Positions 7,299 to 16,669 of a DNA stretch of 64,000 nt are shown here, piece after piece. The stretch is taken from the NCBI GenBank assembly GCA_900319385.1, contig ONOG01000004.1, positions 35,443 through 99,442 on the forward strand, given 5' to 3'. The DNA comes from an uncultured Prevotellaceae bacterium (GTDB lineage Bacteria > Bacteroidota > Bacteroidia > Bacteroidales > Bacteroidaceae). The translations under genes were made by a program, and so were the position numbers. The stretch's first letter is position 1. Every line of letters starts with the position of its first letter. The notes beneath the pieces are model-generated. The model made no database searches, was not told where the DNA came from, and worked only from the letters and a program-made list of their open reading frames with translations.

Positions 7299-10200
7299 AT
7301 GAAAAATAATATTTTTATCAACAAATACGTGATGGCATGTGCCATCTCGATTGTCATTGCACTGGTGGGCTACATCTCGATGAGTACACTGCCCATCGAG
7401 CAATACCCCGATATCGCACCGCCAACGGTGGCGGTCAACACCAGCTACACCGGAGCCGACCAGAACACAGTCATGAAATCGGTGATCCAGCCGCTGGAGG
7501 AAGCCATCAACGGTGTGCCCGACATGACCTATATCACAGCGAAGGCTTCGTCGAACGGTGACGTGGAAATCATGGTCTATTTCAAGCAGGGTACCGACCC
7601 CGACATGGCGGCTGTGAACGTGCAGAACCGCGTGGCCCGCGCCCAGGCGCTGCTGCCTGCCGACGTGACTAAGGTCGGCGTGACGGTGGAAAAGCGCCAG
7701 AACAACATCCTGCAGATTTTCGCCGTGCGCAGTGCTGACGGCAAATACGACGAGGACTTTGTGTCGAACTACGTCGATATCAACGTCAAGCCCCGACTGA
7801 TGCGTATCACCGGTGTGGGTAACGTGCAGAGCATGGGTAATACTTACGCCCTGCGCATCTGGCTCAAGCCCGACGTGATGGCACAGTACAACCTCACGCC
7901 GAACGACATCTTTGCTGCCATCGGCGGTCAGAGCTTCGTGTCGGCAGTGGGTTCGCTGGGTGAACAGTCGGAGAATGCCTACCAGTACTCGATGCAGTAT
8001 AAGGGTACGCTGAAGAGTGTCGAAGAGTTCAACGACATCGTGCTTCGCACGGGCGAGGGTGGACACATCCTGCACCTGAGCGATGTGGCCGAGGTGAAGA
8101 TCGGTGCGATGAGCTACAACTTCACCTCAAACATTATGGACCGTCCGGGTGCGCTCTTCATGGTGTTTGCGGCTCCGGGTGCCAATGCCACGGAAGTGAA
8201 TGCCCGCATCAACCAGACGTTTGAGGAACTGAAGTCTTCGATGCCTGCCGGCCTGGAGTTCGTGACGATGATGACGAGCGACGACTTCCTCTTCGCAGCC
8301 ATCCACAATGTAGTGGAGACCCTGGTCATCGCCATCATACTTGTCATCCTCGTCGTCTTCTTCTTCCTGCAGAACTTTAAGGCGACAATCATCCCCTCGA
8401 TTTCGATTGTCGTGTCGCTGCTGGGTACGTTTGCCATCGTCTCGCTGGCAGGCTTCTCGCTCAACATCCTCACACTCTTTGCCCTCGTGCTGGCCATCGG
8501 TACGGTGGTCGATGACGCCATCGTCGTGGTCGAGGCGGTCATGGCGAAGATGGAAAACGGCATCAGCGATGCCCGCGAAGCCACCCGCCAGGCGATGAAC
8601 GAGGTGTCGGTAGCCGTCGTCTCCTGTACGTTGGTCTTCATGGCGGTGTTTATCCCCGTGATGTTCATGCCTGGCACTTCGGGCACCTTTTTCACCCAGT
8701 TCGGTGTCACCATTGCATCGTCCGTGGGACTTTCGTGTGTGTCTGCCCTGACGCTGTGTCCGGCCCTCTGCGCCATCATGATGCGTGTGACCGAAGGTAA
8801 GAAGGATGGCAAGAGCCTGACCTATTACACCAAGAAAGCCTACGAAGTGAGCTACAACGCTATATACAATAAGTACAGCAAAGCCGTACAGAAGTTCATC
8901 AAGCGCCCCATCCTGGCGTGGGGTCTGCTGGCGGTGGCAGCCGTGCTGTTGGTATTCTTCATGAAGAGTCTGCCCTCCGGCCTCGTGCCTCAAGAGGACC
9001 AGGGCGTGTTCCTGGTAGAAGTACAGGCTCCGGAAGGCTCGACCCTGAAGCAGACCCGTGAGATGGTGAAGCTGGTGGAGGAGAAGGTGAAGAAGATTCC
9101 CGAACTGGAGAGTTTTGCCTCAGTATGCGGCTACGGTATGATTTCAGGTGCCGGTTCGAACTATGCCACGATGGTGGTGCGTCTGAAGAACTGGGACGAC
9201 CGTCCGGGTATGAACCACCTGCTTGCCCTGGTTGCAGGACGCTTCTATTACGACTGCCAGGACATCAAGAATCTGCTGGTGATTCCGTTCGAAATGCCTC
9301 AGATTCCGGGTTACGGTACGAGTAACGACATCATGCTGGCGGTCGAAGATCCCACCGACGGCAACCTGTCGGAGTTTGCCAAGCAGACCGAGCATTTCCT
9401 GAACAAACTGACTGAGCGGCCTGAGATAGCCTCAGCCATGTCAACTTATTCTGAACGCTTCCCGAAGTATCAGGTCGATGTCGATGCAGCCCAGTGCAGC
9501 CGTGCCGGCGTGTCACCCGCCGAAGTGCTGAATACGCTCGGCGTTTTCTGCGGTGGTGCCTACATCGGCAACTTCAACCAGTTTGGTAAAGTGTATCGCA
9601 TCATGTCGTCGGCTTCGCCAGAGTATCGCCTCGACCCCTCGTCGCTCAACAACATCTTCGTTCAGGTGGGCAGCGGCAAGATGGCTCCCATCTCCGAATT
9701 CGTCAGTCTGAAGGAGATTGTCGGCCCTGCCAATATCGAACACTTCAACCTGTTCCAGAGCATTACCTGTATCGTCAAACCTGGTAGCGGCTACACCGAG
9801 GGCGATGCCCATAAGGCGATTGCCGAGGTGTTCAGGGAAGAGATGCCTTCGACAGCTGCCTACGAGTATAGCGGCATGTCGCGTGAGGTGGAAGAGGCGG
9901 CGGGCTCGAATGCCACTGCACTTATCTACGTCATCTGTGCCATCCTCATCTACCTCATCCTGGCTTCGCTGTACAATTCGTGGTTCACGCCCTGGGCCGT
10001 ACTGTTCAGTGTGCCGTTCGGACTGATGGGCGCCTTTGTGTTTGCTTATCTGGGCTACACACAGGAAATCCCCGGCATGGACAACAACATCTACTTGCAG
10101 ACGGGTGTCATCATGCTGATCGGCCTATTGGCCAAGACCGCCATCCTGATTACCGAGTTCGCCTCCGAACGCCGAGCGCAAGGCATGAGCATTCGAGATG

Positions 10201-10463
10201 CCGCTTTCGAGGCCTGCAAGGAACGTCTGCGCCCCATCCTGATGACGGTGCTCACGATGATTATAGGTATGATTCCGCTGGTGATCGAAGGCGGTGCCGG
10301 TGCCAATGGTAACCGTGCCCTCGCACTCGGCGTCATCGGAGGTATGACCATCGGCACCATCGCCCTGCTGTTTGTCGTGCCTGCCTTCTTCATCGTCTTC
10401 CAGAAGCTGCACGAACGCTTCCAGGGACAAGTCATCCAAACCAAAGAGAAAGAGGAGGAATAA
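7299..10463 (+). CDS. RND efflux pump, HAE-1/AcrB family inner-membrane subunit
   Basis: A 1054-residue proton-driven multidrug exporter, the usual length for the family. The N-terminus has the first membrane helix followed by the conserved TLPIEQYPDIAPPTV. The proton-relay Asp pair lies in GTVVDDAIVVVE at residues 405-406. Two periplasmic porter regions and twelve membrane helices are evident. It starts 16 bases after the adaptor stop and is followed after 2 bases by the outer-membrane channel gene, so the three are one operon. Substrates cannot be read from sequence. A broken second copy of this family lies near 46.5 kb. Confidence 0.96.
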   Translation: MKNNIFINKYVMACAISIVIALVGYISMSTLPIEQYPDIAPPTVAVNTSYTGADQNTVMKSVIQPLEEAINGVPDMTYITAKASSNGDVEIMVYFKQGTDPDMAAVNVQNRVARAQALLPADVTKVGVTVEKRQNNILQIFAVRSADGKYDEDFVSNYVDINVKPRLMRITGVGNVQSMGNTYALRIWLKPDVMAQYNLTPNDIFAAIGGQSFVSAVGSLGEQSENAYQYSMQYKGTLKSVEEFNDIVLRTGEGGHILHLSDVAEVKIGAMSYNFTSNIMDRPGALFMVFAAPGANATEVNARINQTFEELKSSMPAGLEFVTMMTSDDFLFAAIHNVVETLVIAIILVILVVFFFLQNFKATIIPSISIVVSLLGTFAIVSLAGFSLNILTLFALVLAIGTVVDDAIVVVEAVMAKMENGISDAREATRQAMNEVSVAVVSCTLVFMAVFIPVMFMPGTSGTFFTQFGVTIASSVGLSCVSALTLCPALCAIMMRVTEGKKDGKSLTYYTKKAYEVSYNAIYNKYSKAVQKFIKRPILAWGLLAVAAVLLVFFMKSLPSGLVPQEDQGVFLVEVQAPEGSTLKQTREMVKLVEEKVKKIPELESFASVCGYGMISGAGSNYATMVVRLKNWDDRPGMNHLLALVAGRFYYDCQDIKNLLVIPFEMPQIPGYGTSNDIMLAVEDPTDGNLSEFAKQTEHFLNKLTERPEIASAMSTYSERFPKYQVDVDAAQCSRAGVSPAEVLNTLGVFCGGAYIGNFNQFGKVYRIMSSASPEYRLDPSSLNNIFVQVGSGKMAPISEFVSLKEIVGPANIEHFNLFQSITCIVKPGSGYTEGDAHKAIAEVFREEMPSTAAYEYSGMSREVEEAAGSNATALIYVICAILIYLILASLYNSWFTPWAVLFSVPFGLMGAFVFAYLGYTQEIPGMDNNIYLQTGVIMLIGLLAKTAILITEFASERRAQGMSIRDAAFEACKERLRPILMTVLTMIIGMIPLVIEGGAGANGNRALALGVIGGMTIGTIALLFVVPAFFIVFQKLHERFQGQVIQTKEKEEE

Positions 10464-10465
10464 AT

Positions 10466-11908
10466 ATGAAAAGACTTAGCAATATCATCACAGTCGCAGC
10501 CGTGAGCCTGATGCTCACGGGCTGCGGACTCTATCAGAAGTATGAGCAGAAAACCGAAACACCTGCCAATGTCTTCGGCTACAATGCCGACGGCAGCGTG
10601 ATCGACGGCTCTGCCACGGGCGACAGCACGTCCATCGCCCAGATGTCGTGGCGCGAATTCTTCACCGACCCGATGCTGCAGCAGCTCATCGAGCAGGTGC
10701 TCGCCAACAACACCGACCTCAATTCTGCCCGCATTGCTGTCGAGAAGAGCGAGGCTGCATTGAAGATGGCCCGCATGGCATACCTGCCTTCGCTCCAGTT
10801 TGCACCGCAGGGTGCACTCGCCCGATTCGACAACAATCCGTGGTCGAAAACCTACGACCTGCCGCTGCAGCTGTCGTTAGACCTCGACGTGTTCGGCAGC
10901 ATCACCAACCAGAAGCGCGCTTCGAAGGCAGCCCTCCTGCAGGCGCAGATGTCGGAACAGGTAGTCCGTTCCAACCTCATCGCCCTCACCGCGCATTATT
11001 ACTACTACCTGCAGATGCTCGACCAGCAGTTGGATATCCTCGTGCAGACCGACAGCCTCTGGAAAAAGTCGCTTGACACACAGATGTCGCTGTGGGAGAA
11101 CGGTAAGTCGTACAAGACTGCTGTCAGCCAGATGGAAGCTTCCTATCTGGATGTCAAGACCCAAATCGTCGATATCCGCCGACTCATCCTGTTCACAGAG
11201 AACATGCTCTGCAGTATGTTGGGCAGTACACCCCAGCACATCGCACGACAGAAAGGGGGCAGCTTGGCGCTGGCACATCCCGATGCCCAGGGCGGCGAAA
11301 CCGGTCAGCCCATGTTCGACACGAAGTACCTGCGCACAGGTTTCCCATCGGCGATGCTCGAGCGTCGTCCCGACATCCGGATGGCCAACCATGCGATGGA
11401 AGAGGCTTTCTACAACACGAAAGCTGCACGCGCAGCCTTCTTCCCCAGCATCACGCTGAGTGGCTCTGCCGGTTGGACAAACTCCGCCGGCGGTCTGGTT
11501 GTTGACCCTGGAAAGCTGTTGCTCAGTGCCATCGGCCAACTCACTCAGCCCATCTTTGCCCGCGGCAAGCTGAAGGCAAACCTGCGCATCGCTCAACTCA
11601 CCGAGGAGGACCTGCAGAAGAAGTACGTGCAGACCGTCATCGATGCAGGCAACGATGTGAACGAAGCCATGGCCGACTGTATGGCTGCCCGCGAGAAACA
11701 ACAGTACTACCATCGTCAGATCGAGGTGCTCCGCGAGGCATACAGAGGTACGCACGAACTGATGGACAACGGCAAGGCAAGTTATCTTGAGGTGCTGACC
11801 GCCCAGGAGAGCCTGCTGAGTGCCCAGCTAAGCGAAGTCAGCAACCTGTTCGACGGCACGTTGGGCGTGGTTGCCCTCTATGTCGCCCTTGGCGGTGGCG
11901 TCGAATAA
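10466..11908 (+). CDS. Outer-membrane efflux channel (TolC/NodT family lipoprotein)
   Basis: A 480-residue outer-membrane factor that completes the tripartite pump. It begins with a lipoprotein signal (LMLTGCGLYQKY, Cys near 20) and shows the two Ala/Gln/Leu-rich coiled-coil repeats expected for the alpha-barrel tunnel, plus the family hallmark FPSAMLERRPDIRMANHAM near residues 293-311. It starts 2 bases after the pump stop, which suggests translational coupling. Confidence 0.94.
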   Translation: MKRLSNIITVAAVSLMLTGCGLYQKYEQKTETPANVFGYNADGSVIDGSATGDSTSIAQMSWREFFTDPMLQQLIEQVLANNTDLNSARIAVEKSEAALKMARMAYLPSLQFAPQGALARFDNNPWSKTYDLPLQLSLDLDVFGSITNQKRASKAALLQAQMSEQVVRSNLIALTAHYYYYLQMLDQQLDILVQTDSLWKKSLDTQMSLWENGKSYKTAVSQMEASYLDVKTQIVDIRRLILFTENMLCSMLGSTPQHIARQKGGSLALAHPDAQGGETGQPMFDTKYLRTGFPSAMLERRPDIRMANHAMEEAFYNTKAARAAFFPSITLSGSAGWTNSAGGLVVDPGKLLLSAIGQLTQPIFARGKLKANLRIAQLTEEDLQKKYVQTVIDAGNDVNEAMADCMAAREKQQYYHRQIEVLREAYRGTHELMDNGKASYLEVLTAQESLLSAQLSEVSNLFDGTLGVVALYVALGGGVE

Positions 11909-11919
11909 CAATTCTTCGC

Positions 11920-11947
11920 TTCACCTTTCACCCTTCACGCTTCACGT
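11920..11947. repeat. Heptanucleotide array, 4 units
   Basis: TTCACCT, TTCACCC, TTCACGC, TTCACGT end two bases before the ATG of the MORN gene, where a ribosome binding site would be expected. Confidence 0.7.
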
Positions 11948-11949
11948 TT

Positions 11950-12687
11950 ATGAAAAAAATTCTTTGCTTGTTAAGTCTGTTCGCCACCCTGTCGGCACAG
12001 GCACAGTTCACTCGTCTGACACGTCATCCCGACATCCCCGTCCAGTATGACGCAGCCTTTGTCGATTTGGTCAAAGGATACTACAGCGGTACGGTCAAAT
12101 CGTCCTACGGACAGTATTTCGGCCACCTGTCGCCCGACCAGAATGTCTATGGCTACGGCACGTTCTTCACCGACCAGGACGGAGAGATCTGCGGACAGTT
12201 TCGCAACGGCGACCTCATCGTCGGCATCCGCATGGGTACAGCCATCGTGCGAGTCGGCACCGAGGACCACTACACAGCCTACGACCTGCTGACGGGCGAA
12301 GCCCAGTATGTGTTTCTGAACGACGAGAAGTACAAGCTCGACGCCGAGCATCTGGCATCGTGGCGCTACGTGCAGTTGGCGTACAAGAACGGAGACAAAT
12401 ACGTCGGTGAGACCGTAGACGGCAAGCGCGACGGCTATGGCATCTACTACTACGCCAACGGCAACTTCTACTTTGGACGCTACAAGGACAACAAGGCCGT
12501 AGGCTACGGAGCGCTGTTCAAGACCGACAACCACGTTTCGATACAGTATTGGGACGGGCCGTCGGAAGCTGAGCAGGATGCTGCAGCCCAGGCCGAACTG
12601 GAGGCTGCCGCAGCTGCTGCCGAGGCTGCGCAGAAGTCCGAGAAGAAGCCTGCCAAGCGCCGAAACGTCAACGCCTGGAGCCGGTAG
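11950..12687 (+). CDS. Secreted MORN-repeat protein
   Basis: A 245-residue protein with a signal peptide (MKKILCLLSLFATLSAQAQ). Residues about 146-185 contain MORN-type repeats, seen as GDKYVGETVDGKRDGYGIYY followed by NGNFYFGRYKDNKAVGYG; weaker copies precede them (GQYFGHLSPDQNVYGYGTFF). It closes with an Ala/Glu-rich helix and a basic tail. MORN repeats form beta-hairpin ribbons and often serve as scaffolds; the role here is unknown. It lies 41 bases after the efflux operon on the same strand, separated by a 7-bp array, so co-transcription is possible. A double hairpin follows. Confidence 0.8.
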   Translation: MKKILCLLSLFATLSAQAQFTRLTRHPDIPVQYDAAFVDLVKGYYSGTVKSSYGQYFGHLSPDQNVYGYGTFFTDQDGEICGQFRNGDLIVGIRMGTAIVRVGTEDHYTAYDLLTGEAQYVFLNDEKYKLDAEHLASWRYVQLAYKNGDKYVGETVDGKRDGYGIYYYANGNFYFGRYKDNKAVGYGALFKTDNHVSIQYWDGPSEAEQDAAAQAELEAAAAAAEAAQKSEKKPAKRRNVNAWSR

Positions 12688-12722
12688 CGCGAAGCGAAAG
12701 TAAAGATTTTGTCTGGTAAAAA

Positions 12723-12780
12723 GCCCCGAAGGGGCAACAGAATACAGGCAGGGGTGGAGCGAAGCGAAACCCCTGCCTGT
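12723..12780. terminator. Double hairpin after the MORN gene
   Basis: GCCCC-GAAG-GGGC (12723-12735) is followed by a perfect 12-bp stem ACAGGCAGGGGT / ACCCCTGCCTGT (12744-12755, 12769-12780) around GGAGCGAAGCGAA. It sits between convergent genes and could end transcription from both sides, but lacks a clear T-run and may be a dispersed repeat. Confidence 0.5.
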
Positions 12781-12825
12781 TGTTATGTCTGTACCGCAGC
12801 CAACTCTGGAGGACGGTGCAAGAAT

Positions 12826-12846
12826 GTTTAGTGTTTAGTGTTTAGT
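12826..12846. repeat. Heptanucleotide array, 3 units (GTTTAGT)
   Basis: Three perfect GTTTAGT units in the convergent gap downstream of the TPR-CHAT gene. The unit differs in sequence from the TTCACTT arrays but not in length. Confidence 0.75.
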
Positions 12847-12903
12847 GTACTGGCTGACTTACTTATATACTATATATTCAGCACACGAAACCTCTGCTTG
12901 CGA

Positions 12904-15900
12904 TTAGTCCAATGCGTCGAGCAGGATGAAGCCAGCCCAGTAGAAGGGGGTGGCGTAGGGGTTGCGACCACGGTCGTCGGTGTAGTCGCGGACGGCGTGT
13001 TGTGCCATGCGCAGGGCTTCGCGCTTGGTCTTTCCTTCGGCCAGATGCTGATAGAAATGTTCCATGAGCATCTCGGTGGCGCGGTCGTCCACACTCCACA
13101 GACTCATGAGCAGCGTCTGGCATCCGGCTTTCTTGAAGCCACGTTGCAGTCCGAAGACGCCGTCGCCATTCACCGTGCCCAGTCCAGTCTGACAAGCGCT
13201 GAGCACTGCGAGCTCGATGTTGCGCAGGTCGGTCTTCGAGATTTCCCACGCGGTCAGGATGCCATCGTCGTGGGCATGGAGCGATGCCTGCCCCGTGAGG
13301 GCTTCGTTGGCACCGGCGAGGAAGAGACCCGAGCCCATCAGCATGCGGTCCTCGGGCTCTGTGCGTGTGAGCAGCATACCCAGAAAACCCAATTTGTCTT
13401 TCGACGCCTTGCGCTCGGCCTGACGCTCGGTCCAGTAGAATCCGTGGGTGGCGATGTGCAGCAGCTGGGTCGGACTGCCGGCCACCTGCTGTCGGAAGGC
13501 TTCTTCTGTCCCTTCGCCGCCCGTAAGGAGCGAAATCTGAATGCCGTTCTCCTGCAACTGGTCGGCAATGTTGCGCGCCTCGGTCAGCGTGGCAGGCAGG
13601 TATTCGATGCCCACCTGGCGTAGCGAGTCGGGCAGCATGGCGAGGCTGACGGTGTCGGCTTGTGCGGCTGCTTGGGCATCGGCCTGGCGCATGTAGCTGA
13701 TACCTCCGTAGATGGTGGCGTTTAGCAGTGAGCGGCGTGGCTGGCTGACGGCCAGTTGGCGAGTGGACGAAAGTCGGTACATCTGCCAGCGGTCGCCTGT
13801 CAGCAGGTCGCTGTCCTCCATCGGCAGCGACTCCAGGGCGATGGTGTAGAGTTCGGCTGCTGGGGAGAAATAGACGGTGCTGACGCTGTCCATCTCGCTC
13901 TGGATTGGGCCGAACAGCAGTTTGGCGAGCGTCGGAGTGTTGTAGCGACGTTTGCTGCGCACGGCCTTGAGCTGTGCCTCGTTGCAGAGGACGGTGAAGC
14001 GTGGTGTGGCGTAGTCGGCACCGAGGGTGAATGCGGCGTAGTAGCTGCTGTCGTTGACCTGCGAACGGTAGTGGATAAATTCGACCGCCAATTCGTGGGG
14101 ATGCAGCTTCTGCTTGACTTCGTGCCAGTCGATGCGCAGGTTTTTTGTGAAGTCGCCGTAGGCTTTGCACTGCTGTAGCAGGGCACGTTCCTCGCGCTTT
14201 ACCAGTTTGAACAGCGAGTCGGTGTTGAGGGTGCGCTCGGCCTTGGGCAGTGTGAACTGCTCGTTGATCAGTCGGTGGGTGGCCTGCAACTGTTGGTAGC
14301 GCTGTGCCAGCGCCGAGTCGTTGCTCTCGACGATGAGGTTTTGCATCTCGATCTCGCTGTTGAGCAACAGTCCCTTGGCCAGCAGCGTGGCGTTGTAGGC
14401 ATTCTCGATGATGGGACGGGTGGGGAAGTGCGAGGTGAATGCAGGCAGCTGGCGCAGATACCAGCGGTTGACACTGTGCCAGTAGTGGTTGCGCTCGGCA
14501 GCGGTGAGGTTGGCAAAGGTCTGCAGAATGACGTCGGTGAAGCACTCCGTGGCGTTGATGGCGGTGCGTTGCGCCAGGCTGTCGTTGTGGTTGTAGGCGT
14601 AGTAGATGGCTTGGTTGGCCAGTTGCTGCGCATAGTTGGGGTGGTCGGTGCCAAAGATGGCGCGGATGCGTTCGAGGGCATTCGCTCCGTACTTCACCGC
14701 CTCGGCATAGTCGCCTTTGTGGAAGTAGAAACGGGCAAGGCTGGTGAGCGACTCGGCAAAGTCGGGATGTTCGCGCCCGAGTATGCTGTCACGGATGCCG
14801 ATGGCCATCATGCCAGTCTGCTCAGCCCGCTCGTAGTCGCCCATGCCATCGTAGTAGTCGGCCTGGTTGGCTAGCGTATTGGCATAATCGCGGGTGAAGC
14901 GTCCGCCCTGCCGCTCGCGCAGGTCAAGTGCCTGCGAACCCCACTGCACGGCGTGGTTGTATTCGCCCAGGAAATAGTAGTAGCGCGCCAGGTTGTTGAC
15001 CGACTGTGCATAGTCGGGATGCATCTCGCCAAGGATTCGTTCGCGAATCTGCAGGGCTTCCATGCCAACACGGACGGCTGCACGATAGTTGCCCATGCGC
15101 GAGTAGTAGCCAGCGAGGTTGGAGAGCGACTGGGCTGTCTCGGGGTGGTCGGTGCCGTAGAGCTGACGTCGCAGCTCGACAGCCTGCGTTCCGAGGTCGA
15201 TGGCCAGGTGATAGTTGCCTTTGTAGGAATGGTATCGCGCCAGATGGTTGAGCGACTGCGCATAGTCGGGGTGCTGTTCGCCCAGCACGGCACGCCGGAT
15301 TTCGAGTGCCTGCTCGCCATAGCGGATAGCCTCGTCGTAGTGGCCGCTGCGCGAATGGTAGCCCGCCAGGTTGCTGACCATCTGGGCATACACCTCGTCG
15401 TTGGTGCCGGCCAGACGTGTGCGGATGTCGATTGCCTGCGTTTCGAGTTCAATGGCGCGGGCAAACTGTGAGACGTAGGAAAGATATTTGGAAAGATGGT
15501 TCAGCGCCTGGGCATACTCCAGACTTTCGGTACCGAACAATCGTTTGCGCAGTGGCAGCACCTCTTCGCCCAGCCGCACTGCCTCGGTGTAGTGGCCGCT
15601 GCGCGAATGGTAGCCAGCCATGTCGAGTTGGGCGGTGGCATAGTCGGCCGACTGCGGGCCCTTGTTCCGTCGGTAGTAGTCGCACACACGCTCCCCCTCT
15701 TGCAGGGCCTCGTCGAGGCGTCCGACGTAAGACAGGAACTTGGCGTGGCGACTGAGCGCATGGACATAGCGCACGCTGTCGCTTGGGACTGCCAAACTAT
15801 AGTGCTGCATCAGACGTTCAGCAGCCAGAAGTGCACCGTCGTAGTCACCTTCGTCGCGCAGGTGTTCCATCTGCACCTCCAACGTGTCGGCAGGTGTCTG

Positions 15901-16026
15901 GGCATGAATGGGGATAAAGGAAAGACTCTGGACAACGAAAAAAAACAGAAAAACGCAGAAATACACAGACCTAATCTTCCGTGTATCCCTCTCCAGACCG
16001 TCTATTTTCGGCTTATAAATTTCCAA
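12904..16026 (-). CDS. Secreted TPR-CHAT domain protein
   Basis: A 1040-residue protein. The only upstream Met gives a signal peptide (SVYFCVFLFFFVVQSLSF, cleavage near HAQ-TP), so it is exported. Residues about 50-520 carry roughly eleven 42-residue TPRs of the kinesin-light-chain type (repeated motifs such as YAQSLNHLARYHSYKGNY). A helical linker follows, then a C-terminal CHAT domain with His861 in HIATHGFYW and Cys945 in LSACQTGLG, the protease dyad positions. CHAT proteases are related to caspases and separase. No gasdermin-like or toxin partner gene is adjacent; the neighbours are ispF and porV. The substrate is unknown, and export argues against the cytosolic defence role of some CHAT systems. 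Confidence 0.88.
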   Translation of the reverse strand: MEIYKPKIDGLERDTRKIRSVYFCVFLFFFVVQSLSFIPIHAQTPADTLEVQMEHLRDEGDYDGALLAAERLMQHYSLAVPSDSVRYVHALSRHAKFLSYVGRLDEALQEGERVCDYYRRNKGPQSADYATAQLDMAGYHSRSGHYTEAVRLGEEVLPLRKRLFGTESLEYAQALNHLSKYLSYVSQFARAIELETQAIDIRTRLAGTNDEVYAQMVSNLAGYHSRSGHYDEAIRYGEQALEIRRAVLGEQHPDYAQSLNHLARYHSYKGNYHLAIDLGTQAVELRRQLYGTDHPETAQSLSNLAGYYSRMGNYRAAVRVGMEALQIRERILGEMHPDYAQSVNNLARYYYFLGEYNHAVQWGSQALDLRERQGGRFTRDYANTLANQADYYDGMGDYERAEQTGMMAIGIRDSILGREHPDFAESLTSLARFYFHKGDYAEAVKYGANALERIRAIFGTDHPNYAQQLANQAIYYAYNHNDSLAQRTAINATECFTDVILQTFANLTAAERNHYWHSVNRWYLRQLPAFTSHFPTRPIIENAYNATLLAKGLLLNSEIEMQNLIVESNDSALAQRYQQLQATHRLINEQFTLPKAERTLNTDSLFKLVKREERALLQQCKAYGDFTKNLRIDWHEVKQKLHPHELAVEFIHYRSQVNDSSYYAAFTLGADYATPRFTVLCNEAQLKAVRSKRRYNTPTLAKLLFGPIQSEMDSVSTVYFSPAAELYTIALESLPMEDSDLLTGDRWQMYRLSSTRQLAVSQPRRSLLNATIYGGISYMRQADAQAAAQADTVSLAMLPDSLRQVGIEYLPATLTEARNIADQLQENGIQISLLTGGEGTEEAFRQQVAGSPTQLLHIATHGFYWTERQAERKASKDKLGFLGMLLTRTEPEDRMLMGSGLFLAGANEALTGQASLHAHDDGILTAWEISKTDLRNIELAVLSACQTGLGTVNGDGVFGLQRGFKKAGCQTLLMSLWSVDDRATEMLMEHFYQHLAEGKTKREALRMAQHAVRDYTDDRGRNPYATPFYWAGFILLDALD

Positions 16027-16092
16027 TTTCCAATTTTTATCAGCGGATGTTCGCCGATATCCACGGTTTTTAGGTTTTTAAGTTTTTAAGTT

Positions 16093-16127
16093 TTCACTCT
16101 TCACTTTTCACTTTTCACTTTTCACCC
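16093..16127. repeat. Heptanucleotide array, 5 units, overlapping ispF 3' end
   Basis: TTCACTC, three TTCACTT and TTCACCC. The last units lie inside the ispF reading frame and create its GEK ending and TGA stop. Confidence 0.8.
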
Positions 16128-16600
16128 TTCACCACCAGTGCGACGGCATAGGCACTGATACCCTCTTCGCGACCGGTGAAGCCAAGGCGTTCGGTCGTCG
16201 TGGCCTTGATGCTCACGTCATCGACGGGGATGCCCATCACCTCGGCCAGCGTCTGCTGCATCTGGGGGATGTGCGGGTTCAGTTTGGGATGTTCGGCGCA
16301 GATGGTGGCATCGATGTTGCCGACCTCGTAGCCTTTCTCGCGCAGCAAGGCAAGCGTTTTTCGCAGCAGAATCTTGCTGTCGATACCGGCATACTCGCCT
16401 GCCGTGTCGGGAAAGTGGAAACCGATGTCGCGCAGGTTAGCAGCACCGAGCAGGGCGTCGCAGATGGCATGAATGAGCACGTCGGCATCGCTATGGCCCA
16501 ACAGACCATGTGTGTGGGGTATGCGAACACCGCCAAGCCAAAGGTCGCGACCTTCGACAAGGCGGTGTACGTCGTAGCCAAGTCCAATACGGATATTCAT
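16115..16600 (-). CDS. ispF: 2-C-methyl-D-erythritol 2,4-cyclodiphosphate synthase
   Basis: Cytosolic trimeric zinc enzyme of the non-mevalonate isoprenoid pathway; it converts CDP-methylerythritol 2-phosphate to the cyclodiphosphate and releases CMP. The start MNIRIGLGYDVH is chosen because the metal-binding Asp10-X-His12 then falls at the usual place; a start six codons earlier is possible. Other hallmarks are LLGHSDADVLIHA, DIGFHFPD and the C-terminal TTTERLGFTGREEGISAYAV. About 161 residues, normal length. It lies between porV and the CHAT gene and is bordered on both sides by 7-bp arrays. dxr, another enzyme of this pathway, lies 7 kb upstream on the same strand. Confidence 0.96.
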   Translation of the reverse strand: MNIRIGLGYDVHRLVEGRDLWLGGVRIPHTHGLLGHSDADVLIHAICDALLGAANLRDIGFHFPDTAGEYAGIDSKILLRKTLALLREKGYEVGNIDATICAEHPKLNPHIPQMQQTLAEVMGIPVDDVSIKATTTERLGFTGREEGISAYAVALVVKGEK

Positions 16601-16613
16601 CATAGAATCATTG

Positions 16614-16669
16614 TTCACTCTTCACTCTTCACTTTTCACTCTTCACTTTTCACTTTTCACTTTTTACTT
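16614..16669. repeat. Heptanucleotide array, 8 units (TTCACTT/TTCACTC)
   Basis: Eight uninterrupted 7-bp units fill nearly the whole gap between the porV stop and the ispF start. This is the longest array in the window. Confidence 0.85.

Noticed and set aside
12878..14545. A 555-codon open frame overlapping the TPR-CHAT gene on the same strand
   Set aside because: It is rich in Arg, Pro, His and Ala, has no family motif, and is a frame-shifted reading of a gene with clear TPR and CHAT motifs.
12904..16026. A CHAT-based antiphage defence island
   Set aside because: The protein is exported and its neighbours are housekeeping and secretion genes; no effector, nuclease or gasdermin-like gene is close.
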